Under the pieces are notes generated by a model, which did no database searches, was not told the origin of the DNA, and saw only the letters and a program-made list of their open reading frames with translations. Shown in pieces: positions 50,204-56,692 of a stretch of DNA of 56,692 bases (position 1 is its first letter; every line of letters begins with the position of its first letter). The translations under genes and the position numbers were made by a program. Origin of the DNA: SVQP01 sp045658965 (lineage in GTDB: Bacteria; Bacillota; Clostridia; Oscillospirales; CAG-272); the NCBI GenBank assembly GCA_045658965.1, contig JAZOVZ010000027.1, forward strand, positions 1 through 56,692, in the 5' to 3' direction.

Positions 50204-50295
50204 GCAGCGGGAGCAAGCCCCCGCCCTACTGGGGGCGGGCGATTCTTGAATCGCCCCTACGGGTATGCGGGACAGTCAAGGACGCCTGTCCCTAC
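50204..50295. repeat. Cluster of capped palindromic repeats
   Basis: On the minus strand GTAGGGACAGG...CTGTCCCG (50295-50268) and GTAGGGGCGATTC...GAATCGCCCG (50260-50236) stand side by side, with GTAGGGCGGGGGCTTGCTCC (50230-50211) beyond. The last shares GGGGCTTGCTCC with the 38-bp inverted repeat at 35525-35654. Confidence 0.8.
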
Positions 50296-50308
50296 AATAC
50301 GCATTTAC

Positions 50309-51772
50309 TTAATCATCAATATCCAAATGCTCCAGCGCGCTCTTCTTTTCGAGGATCTTGGCGTCGCCGTGCTTGACAAAGAACATGGTGACAAACGAGA
50401 AGACCACGAATACGCAACCGAACAGGAAGAACACCTGACGCATGCCGATCAGGTCGTAGAGCGCACCCGACACGATGGGCGCGACGATCTGCGCGGACAT
50501 GGACGCGGTGTAATAATAGCCCGTGTACTTGCCCACGTCGCCGCCGCTTGCCAGCTCGACCACCATGGGGAAGGAATTGACGTTAATGGTTGCCCAGCCG
50601 ATGCCTGCCAAAGAGAAGATCGGGAACATGATCCACGAGGGGGTGGTGGGCTCGATGAAGTGACCGATCAGGAACGCACTTGCCAAGATGACAATACCGC
50701 CAAGGATCGCCTTTCTGCGTCCGATCTTGGACGAGATAATACCCACGGGGATATACGACACGATCGCCGCAGCCTGCGCCACGATCATGGTCAGGTTAAA
50801 GTCAAAGTGCAGAATATTGGTTGCATAGACAGAGTACTTACTTGTAATGGAATTATAGCCGATATACCACAGCGCAACCGATGCAAGAATGAGCAGAAGC
50901 GAGATCAGCTCTGCCTTTGCAAGCTTGCGCTTGGGTGCGCCATCCTTGACAGGTGCCTCCTCAAGCCCCAAACGAATGGAATCCTTCTCCATCTCGGCAG
51001 CCCACTTGGGCTCTTTGACGCTCAGCATAAATACGATCAAGCCAACCAGCATGACAGCCACCACAGCCACTACGTAGCCGGTATATTGCATATAAGGATT
51101 CTTAGCGGTGGCAAACAGCATGCCCAGCGCCAGCACGATAATACCGCCCGCAGTACCCGTCAGATTGATGATTGCGTTTGCCTTGGAGCGCAGAGGCTTG
51201 ACGGTCACGTCAGGCATGAGCGCAACTGCGGGAGAGCGGAAGGTTGCCATAGCAACCAGCACCACCAAAAGCGTTGCGATAAAACCGATAAAAGGCAGCG
51301 GATTTGCCAGCGTGATATCCAGCGTTTTCTGTGAGATCAGCGTAGCGTGAGCCGAGATCTGCTCGGCAATGCTCTTTGCCGCTGCAGAGTCTGCATTCTT
51401 CAATGCAGCTTCCAGTGCTTCCTTCCCTGCACTCAAGCCGGGAATATCGGTCACAACAACGCGCGCAAGCTGAACGTTATCGATCAGCGTCAGAGCTACG
51501 AAGGAAACCACGGCAATGATCGTGCCGATCAGAATAAAGGGCGTGCGCTTGCCCATTTTGGTGTTGACCTTGTCCGACAGCGCGCCAAACAGGGGCAGCA
51601 TGAACACTGCTAAAATATTATCGATCGACATGACCGCACCCGAAGCGGTTTGCGGCAGACCGAAATGGTTGGTCAGAATCAGCGGCACAATGGCATCATA
51701 CGCCTGCCAAAAGGCAGAGATCAGGAAAAACGCCATACCGACAAGGATCACGCGTTTGTAGTTGAGTTTCAT
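50309..51772 (-). CDS. MFS transporter, sugar-type (SLC45/GPH-like)
   Basis: The 487-residue protein has about twelve membrane helices. The N-terminal AFWQAYDAIVPLILTNHFGL and GALSDKVNTKMGKRTPFILI (an MFS motif in the loop between helices 2 and 3) resemble the sucrose/disaccharide carriers of the SLC45 and GPH branch, as does RSPAVALMPDVTVKPLRSKA. It is 25 bp downstream of the GH-D-like gene on the same strand, so it probably imports the sugar that enzyme cuts. I use ATG 51772 with GGAAAGGA upstream. An insert of about 60 residues (VQLARVVVTDIPGLSAGKE to ITLANP) lies between helices. The substrate is unknown. Confidence 0.83.
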   Translation of the reverse strand: MKLNYKRVILVGMAFFLISAFWQAYDAIVPLILTNHFGLPQTASGAVMSIDNILAVFMLPLFGALSDKVNTKMGKRTPFILIGTIIAVVSFVALTLIDNVQLARVVVTDIPGLSAGKEALEAALKNADSAAAKSIAEQISAHATLISQKTLDITLANPLPFIGFIATLLVVLVAMATFRSPAVALMPDVTVKPLRSKANAIINLTGTAGGIIVLALGMLFATAKNPYMQYTGYVVAVVAVMLVGLIVFMLSVKEPKWAAEMEKDSIRLGLEEAPVKDGAPKRKLAKAELISLLLILASVALWYIGYNSITSKYSVYATNILHFDFNLTMIVAQAAAIVSYIPVGIISSKIGRRKAILGGIVILASAFLIGHFIEPTTPSWIMFPIFSLAGIGWATINVNSFPMVVELASGGDVGKYTGYYYTASMSAQIVAPIVSGALYDLIGMRQVFFLFGCVFVVFSFVTMFFVKHGDAKILEKKSALEHLDIDD

Positions 51773-51797
51773 AAATCTGTTCCTTTCCAAGTATTTG

Positions 51798-54050
51798 TTA
51801 ATCCAACAGAGGCGGGCAGAGATATACGTCCGAGGTATAGTCGGTGTGCGCGGCATCTACCTGCAGCAGCCACACGGTAAGCTCTTGATCCAGCATTTCC
51901 TCGGTGACGGGAATGTAGTAGGTGTAGTGGTGATCCATCAAGATCACGCGAGATTCCCACACGTTTGCAAGATAGGTGGGGGCACGCTCGGCAGCACCCA
52001 ACGCATCCCCGCTCATTTCCACAGCGGCATACGCGCCCTCCACGCCGTGCTCACCCTCCAAGGCTACCGACAGATACGAGCCGGGGACCCAATCGCGGCG
52101 GTCAACCTTGACCGTCACCTTTTGCGCACCGATCACGGGGCGATCCTTGGTGGAAGGAATCAGGTTATTGGCATGGGGATTTTCAAGCTGCAGCTCTGTG
52201 CCGTTTTTGTAAAGCGAGATGCGGATGATGCGATCCATGGGGCCCGGCACGCGCACGTAACGCACGCCACCGTCCAGCGCAAAGGACAGCACCATTCTCT
52301 TGCCAAGGCTTTCGTAGATATCATGCGTATAGTTGCGCACCACGCCAACGCTCATCTCGCCAATCTCAGCATAAGTCCCCTTGCCTGCGTCGCGCCAAGC
52401 CAGCAGATCGGCAGAATAATCAAGATACTCGGGGAAAATTTGTGCGGGAGCTTCATCGGTGGGCTGATCGGGTGCAAAGAATTCGATCTCAATGCGGTCT
52501 GCATCCATCACCTTGCCGAAATCCACGCGCAGGCATCCGCCGTCAATGCGCGTGCCGGTGCCCCACAAAAAACGGGAGTTGCCGTCAAAAAAGGTATCGG
52601 GGTTGCCGTCAAAGGCGTAAGCCGACTCACAGCCGCGCAAAATATAGGTGTCCTGTGCAAAGAAGGCGTCACGCGCTGCCTTGACCTGCGAGATGCGGGT
52701 GTCCCCTGCACGCTTTTGACAGCGGCTCTCCAGCGAATCGTTATTCATGGCAAACAGCGTGGATTCGATCAGCTTTTCAGCATGCGTGGGAACTGCAACA
52801 GACGCGGTGGTGCCCAGCTTTTTGATGCTCGGCAGCTCGCGCACCCGCTCGTAGCGGTTTTTGCCGATCACGCGGTGCGGCTGATCGCAAAGCAGCTTGG
52901 GCGCGGCACAACTGTCGCACACCTCAAGCAGCACGGCACGGAAGGGCTCGACCTTAATTTTAGCGGTCGCACCGTATGCATATCTGCCCACCTTGTAGGT
53001 GGCGGGATGATGCGAAATCACAGTGACCGACGCGCAAGGCGCAAGACCGATCTCGTCGTCCAGCTTGATCCGGAATTCCTTTGCCTCCCAAGTGGGGTTG
53101 CCGAACACCAGCACGCGCGTTTTGTCGTTGCCGCGTGCAACTGCGTTCGCACCGTACTTTTCCTCGGGCAGCAGCATGCCGTCCACCAGAATGTCGTTGA
53201 GTCTGCGGTGCAGATTATAGATATGCGCAAGTCTGGGCTGCTCCTTATCGGTCAGCAGCCAGGGGTTGCCGTAAATTTCGGGGGCTAAGATCAGATTGCG
53301 GTTGAATGCCTGATACACAAGGTCGTCCTCAAAGCGATCCATGCAGGAGGACAGGCAAACGCCGTGGTCCTCGGTCAGGCGGCGCAAACCGTCGGTCGTG
53401 CCGCGCGAGAAAATGAATGCGCGGTTGTGCGGTGCGGTGCACTGATTATACGAAAAAATGTCCACGTAGGTCTCCGCTCCCTGCCAAAGAAAGGTGGTGG
53501 CGTATTTATCGCCCTCGCCAAGGTCAAGGCGGTGGTTGAGCAGCACCAGATCGGGCGAATATTTGCGGCATTCTGCCTGCACCTCGCAGAAGTTTCTGCG
53601 CACGTCCTCACGCAGCTCTCCGCACACGCCGTCCATCTTGAACAGCGCAAAATGGTAATCGCGGCAAAGAGACACCAAAAGCTCGCGGCGTGCCGCGGCG
53701 GTTTGCTCGTCCTCGCCATAGCCGTCGGGACCCATCCAAACGCCCATGCGCGCGCCGATATCGGCTGCCGCCTTGACAACGGGCGCATATCCGTTCGGGT
53801 ACTGGCGCGACAGCTTTGCGCCATCAAGCGTTTCGTACGTACCGTTTGCGCCGTCAAGGTTGCCCGCATCCCAGGCGTAAATATCCAGCTGCATGCCATA
53901 GGTATCACGCATCCACTTGAAATATTCCAGATTGATCAGCGTTTGCGCCTCGGTAGCACCCTCGTTGGTGTTATTGATCCACGAAAAATATTGTGCACGC
54001 GATGGGGTCTTTTCATCCGCGCCTGCGGTCAGCTTTGTCTTTTCGCTCAT
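51798..54050 (-). CDS. Clan GH-D-like (alpha-galactosidase-type) glycosidase with discoidin-like domain
   Basis: The 750-residue protein has an N-terminal barrel (about 15-330). ALFKMDGVCG contains the K-x-D nucleophile pattern of GH27/GH36, MGVWMGPDGYGE resembles the GH36 strand before it, and YAWDAGNLDG and LAPEIYGNPWLL flank the site. A beta-sandwich follows (about 330-420). A discoidin-like domain (about 480-620) contains YAFDGNPDTFFDGNSRFLWG, and a final beta domain closes the protein. The placement in clan GH-D is by motif only; the substrate is not predictable. No signal peptide. It is the first gene of a two-gene unit with an MFS carrier and has its own promoter. Confidence 0.76.
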   Translation of the reverse strand: MSEKTKLTAGADEKTPSRAQYFSWINNTNEGATEAQTLINLEYFKWMRDTYGMQLDIYAWDAGNLDGANGTYETLDGAKLSRQYPNGYAPVVKAAADIGARMGVWMGPDGYGEDEQTAAARRELLVSLCRDYHFALFKMDGVCGELREDVRRNFCEVQAECRKYSPDLVLLNHRLDLGEGDKYATTFLWQGAETYVDIFSYNQCTAPHNRAFIFSRGTTDGLRRLTEDHGVCLSSCMDRFEDDLVYQAFNRNLILAPEIYGNPWLLTDKEQPRLAHIYNLHRRLNDILVDGMLLPEEKYGANAVARGNDKTRVLVFGNPTWEAKEFRIKLDDEIGLAPCASVTVISHHPATYKVGRYAYGATAKIKVEPFRAVLLEVCDSCAAPKLLCDQPHRVIGKNRYERVRELPSIKKLGTTASVAVPTHAEKLIESTLFAMNNDSLESRCQKRAGDTRISQVKAARDAFFAQDTYILRGCESAYAFDGNPDTFFDGNSRFLWGTGTRIDGGCLRVDFGKVMDADRIEIEFFAPDQPTDEAPAQIFPEYLDYSADLLAWRDAGKGTYAEIGEMSVGVVRNYTHDIYESLGKRMVLSFALDGGVRYVRVPGPMDRIIRISLYKNGTELQLENPHANNLIPSTKDRPVIGAQKVTVKVDRRDWVPGSYLSVALEGEHGVEGAYAAVEMSGDALGAAERAPTYLANVWESRVILMDHHYTYYIPVTEEMLDQELTVWLLQVDAAHTDYTSDVYLCPPLLD

Positions 54051-54082
54051 AATTGCACCGTCCTTTGCTTCACTTTATTGAT

Positions 54083-54111
54083 ATTGTACCATATTTTGGA
54101 GGGTTCGTCAA
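54083..54111 (-). promoter_or_regulatory. Sigma-A promoter of the GH-D-like/MFS unit
   Basis: On the minus strand TTGACG (54111-54106) and TACAAT (54088-54083), 17-bp spacer, about 30 bp before the start codon. Confidence 0.72.
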
Positions 54112-54218
54112 GGATGAAATATTCCACGGGTAAAAATGCTGCGAAATATAACGCGCAAGGGGGAGAGCGCAAGATCCATGGCTCAATGCGTGTTTGACCG
54201 TACACGCATGACGCTCTC

Positions 54219-54247
54219 TTGCGAATTTTCAAAAAACATGCTATAAT
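54219..54247 (+). promoter_or_regulatory. Sigma-A promoter of sigma/anti-sigma pair 3
   Basis: TTGCGA (54219-54224) and TATAAT (54242-54247), 17-bp spacer. Unlike pairs 1 and 2, this pair has vegetative hexamers and lacks the AAGTGAAGGG box. Confidence 0.72.
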
Positions 54248-54317
54248 GATGTCACCTATAGCCATGAAACGACGACTTAAAGGATAGAGAGACAAATTTT
54301 CCCGAAAGGAGAAGCAT

Positions 54318-54878
54318 ATGCAAGACCGTGACATTCTGGATCTGTACTTTGCACGCGACGAGCGCGCCATTGCAGAGTCAAGCCAAAAATACGGCACGTA
54401 TTGCCTTGGTATTGCCAAAAACATACTGCAGAACATGCAGGATGCCGAGGAATGCGTCAACGATACCTGGCTGCGCGCATGGAATTCCATTCCGCCCGCC
54501 TGCCCCGACCGCTTGGGACAATACTTGGGCGGCATTACGCGCCACATCTCGCTTGACAAGCACCGTTACAATACGCGATCCTCGCGCGGCGGCGGTGAGG
54601 TGGCTGTGGCGTTTGACGAGATACATGAGGTCGTTGATTCCGGCATCAACGTAGCCACGCAGGTAGAGGAGCGCGAAATGCTTGTCGCCATCGACCGTTT
54701 TCTTTGGTCGCTGCCCGAGCGCGAGTGCAACATCTTCATTCGCCGCTACTACCACTTTGACCCCATCAAGGAGGTTGCCAAACGCTACGGGCTGACCGTC
54801 AATAACGTCAAAAAGATCCTTTCCCGCACGCGCATGTCGTTGCGCGAGTTTCTTGAAAAGGAGGGCTATACGGTATGA
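54318..54878 (+). CDS. ECF sigma factor, pair 3
   Basis: The 186-residue protein has region 2 (DERAIAESSQKYGTYCLGIA, then ECVNDTWLRAWNSIPPACPD) and region 4 (DPIKEVAKRYGLTVNNVKKI, then LSRTRMSLREFL). The recognition helix (LTVNNVKKILSRTR) differs strongly from pairs 1 and 2, so it should read other promoters. GAAAGGAG lies 7 bp before the ATG. The stop overlaps the next start (ATGA). It is the most diverged member of the three. Confidence 0.93.
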   Translation: MQDRDILDLYFARDERAIAESSQKYGTYCLGIAKNILQNMQDAEECVNDTWLRAWNSIPPACPDRLGQYLGGITRHISLDKHRYNTRSSRGGGEVAVAFDEIHEVVDSGINVATQVEEREMLVAIDRFLWSLPERECNIFIRRYYHFDPIKEVAKRYGLTVNNVKKILSRTRMSLREFLEKEGYTV

Positions 54879-56692
54879 ACGAACAGAAATTCACAGAATT
54901 ACTCGGTCAAATTGACCCCGCGCTGATCGCACGCGCAGAAGAGAGCGTGCCCATGCGCCAAAAGCCGATCTTCAGGCGCGCCCTGATCGCTGCCGTGGCT
55001 GCAGCGTTGGTATTGGCACTGTGCTCCTCGCTGATTGTTATCCCTTTTATCCCCACCACGCTGGGGCTTGACTATCTGACTTCCCCCTCCGACGGTACGG
55101 AAATCGCATTCAAAGAGCAAAACGCATGGATCTACTACGTCGAAAACGGCAAGCAAAAGCGCGAATACGTGCGCTTGCCCGGCAGCACCGAAAATGTTTT
55201 CATGGCGTGGAAACACTTGAACGGATTGGACGAGAATGCCGAGCTACTGGATGTTTCATGGACGACTGACGCCGAGAACCAAAGGCAGGTACAGGTGCAG
55301 CTTTCCACCGCCCTGCGTGAGCATCCCAATTCCGAGGCGCTGCTTGACTCCCTGCAAAAAACGCTTGCGCGCTCTTTTGGCGTGATGAAGCAGAACGTGT
55401 CCTTTGCCTTTCACGATCCCGTCACGCTGGAGTTTTCGCACGATCTTACCGAAACACCCGTCCGCTTAAAGAGCGGTGATCTCTTCACGGTCACGGTCAC
55501 CATGACCAACGTTTCAAACGAGGACATCGTATATGAAGGCTCATACAGCGAGTTCATCCCCAAGGCGAAGCTGTTGGCAAAATCAAATATCTATGTAGCA
55601 ACGGAGATATTCCCCGAGCTGCACGAAAGCACCAACGAGATTGCCCAATACCGCCTTGCCCCGGGTGAGAGCCGAGAGGTGACCTATACCTTTGACATTC
55701 CCGAGAATGCGGAGCTTGGCGCGTATGACTTGATCGTCAGCTTTGGCGAGCAGAGCAAAACCTTTGAAAACGTCATAACCATGATATACGCCTATGTAGC
55801 CGATGAAGCCAAAAAAGCATTTGAGGACTTCATTTTGGCGCATACCTCCGAGGATCGCACCGAGCTGCAAAGCATTTGGGACTCCTACACCTATCAAGGT
55901 GCAAATATTATGGAGCAGATGTCGGTTTGGAGCACGGACGGAAGCATGAATGGTAACCCGATTCAAAATGAGGGCGGAGCCTTGTCTCGTGGCGAACAAC
56001 TACTGTTTCAATATAGCCTGTCACAAACCTCGCTTCAATACGGATGGATTAGATTTTTCAATTACGCCTTGATCGCCACGGTGCTTCCCGACGGCATGAC
56101 GCTACCCATGGGCATCACCGAGCAGGATAACATTTTAGAGGCGTTGATCAAAATGGGCGTTGACGAGCAGACTGCTTTGGAGTATCTTGCAAAAGAGGGT
56201 ACGGTCACGCTGGCAGGATCGGCTTTGAACAGCTTCTCCAGCACCATACAGAAATATCAAGTCTCGATCGATCTGGTCTGCGACACAGATAACTACGTCA
56301 TACGATGCACCGTTGAAAAAGGCATCATAGCCGAAGACGATCCTTACCCGCACGCAACAAGAACGGTCAGCTTGGTTTATGACCCCGACAGCCATAGCTT
56401 TCTGGGCATACGCTTCGATGTGACCCTGCCTACCCGACCCAATATTACCTTTGACGCGCTGCCCACCTTTACCGAGGCTGCGGGCAAGGAATGCGCGATC
56501 ACCTTGACGCAGGAGCAGGCAGATGTGCTGCATAAGGCGATGACCCAAGGCAAATGGCAAGCACACGAAGCCGATGCCGAATACAACTGCCAAGGCAAGA
56601 TCGGTGATATTGAGTTCGAGTACGCCTCCGCTACGGGGCATCTGACCGTCGGTGAAATTACCGTACAACTGTATGGCAATGATAGGATAGAG
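54875..56692 (+). CDS. Anti-sigma-like membrane sensor, pair 3 (cut by window end)
   Basis: The reading frame stays open from ATG 54875 to the last base (606 codons), so the C-terminus is missing. The cytoplasmic N-terminus is short (MNEQKFTELLGQIDPALIAR) and followed by one membrane helix (about 36-57). IPFIPTTLGLDYL, NVFMAWKHLNGLDENAELLD, TMTNVSNEDIVYEGSYSEF and RLAPGESREVTYTFDIPENA match the pair 1 and 2 partners domain by domain. A C-terminal module beginning LTQEQADVLHKAMTQGKWQA is like the 65-residue units of the others. The role is inferred from the coupled sigma factor and shared topology; the ligand is unknown. Confidence 0.8.
   Translation, partial: MNEQKFTELLGQIDPALIARAEESVPMRQKPIFRRALIAAVAAALVLALCSSLIVIPFIPTTLGLDYLTSPSDGTEIAFKEQNAWIYYVENGKQKREYVRLPGSTENVFMAWKHLNGLDENAELLDVSWTTDAENQRQVQVQLSTALREHPNSEALLDSLQKTLARSFGVMKQNVSFAFHDPVTLEFSHDLTETPVRLKSGDLFTVTVTMTNVSNEDIVYEGSYSEFIPKAKLLAKSNIYVATEIFPELHESTNEIAQYRLAPGESREVTYTFDIPENAELGAYDLIVSFGEQSKTFENVITMIYAYVADEAKKAFEDFILAHTSEDRTELQSIWDSYTYQGANIMEQMSVWSTDGSMNGNPIQNEGGALSRGEQLLFQYSLSQTSLQYGWIRFFNYALIATVLPDGMTLPMGITEQDNILEALIKMGVDEQTALEYLAKEGTVTLAGSALNSFSSTIQKYQVSIDLVCDTDNYVIRCTVEKGIIAEDDPYPHATRTVSLVYDPDSHSFLGIRFDVTLPTRPNITFDALPTFTEAAGKECAITLTQEQADVLHKAMTQGKWQAHEADAEYNCQGKIGDIEFEYASATGHLTVGEITVQLYGNDRIE

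Larger units (their letters stand above)
49742..50308. other. Gene-free gap with two repeat elements
   Basis: The 567-bp gap contains an element bounded by inverted TGTCATCCTGAGC/GCTCAGGATGACA words (49757-50127), a terminator (50169-50194) and capped palindromes (50204-50295). Internal open frames are repeat translations and I find no gene. Confidence 0.65.

Noticed and set aside
49797..50376. Open frames spanning the 49.75-50.3 kb gap
   Set aside because: They run through repeat sequence and into the end of the MFS gene with no start signal or recognisable domain.

Overview
The window reads as chromosome of an anaerobic, fermentative, gut- or rumen-type member of the Clostridia (Bacillota). 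This rests on AGGAGG-like ribosome binding sites before nearly every start, consensus sigma-A promoters with 17-bp spacers, Thr/Glu/Pro-rich linkers in surface lipoproteins, a GGGtGRT/NifU-like pair, ECF sigma factors with single-span anti-sigma partners, and intergenic regions full of palindromic repeats. No rRNA, tRNA, CRISPR array, phage or transposase gene was seen.

Layout. 1-2.5 kb: tail of a GH99/WbsX-like gene, an AraC regulator, a convergent phosphodiesterase-like enzyme and a YgjV-like membrane protein. 2.6-4.35 kb: a self-contained gene for a LamG-type surface protein. 4.4-16.55 kb: a sugar-utilisation operon (MFS carrier, GH38, GH3, GH78-like, xylA, xylB). 16.6-22.4 kb: an XRE regulator, a four-helix-bundle gene with a striking hairpin array, an operon of pduL, an SGNH hydrolase, a NifU-like gene and a GGGtGRT gene, then a ClpP/TepA-like peptidase. 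22.4-32 kb: two lipoprotein nuclease-fold proteins, a MazG-like protein, an ECF sigma factor with a large C-terminal extension, radC and an unknown lipoprotein, separated by large inverted repeats. 32-35.5 kb: a MATE pump, a tandem GNAT protein, a second hairpin array and a small helical protein. 35.6-40.7 kb: a GH78-like enzyme divergent from two tandem DUF4832-type putative glycosidases. 40.9-43.3 kb: a membrane M28 peptidase. 43.3-49.7 kb and 54.3 kb to the end: three ECF sigma/anti-sigma pairs with very large extracytoplasmic sensors. 50.3-54.05 kb: a clan GH-D-like glycosidase with an MFS carrier.

How it fits together. None of the glycosidases (GH38, GH3, two GH78-like, two DUF4832-type, one GH-D-like) begins with a signal peptide. 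The picture is therefore of small oligosaccharides imported by MFS carriers and trimmed in the cytoplasm, with xylose entering the pentose phosphate pathway through XylA and XylB. The LamG protein and the lipoproteins act at the cell surface.

The least explained content is the repeat layer. Two arrays of short hairpins have a constant spacer that flips orientation at a central hairpin; one lies directly upstream of a four-helix-bundle gene. A separate family of elements has fixed GTAGGG/CCCG caps and a variable self-complementary core. Several long inverted repeats sit in gene-free gaps. The second notable feature is the sigma/anti-sigma expansion, two copies of which share near-identical DNA blocks inside otherwise diverged genes.
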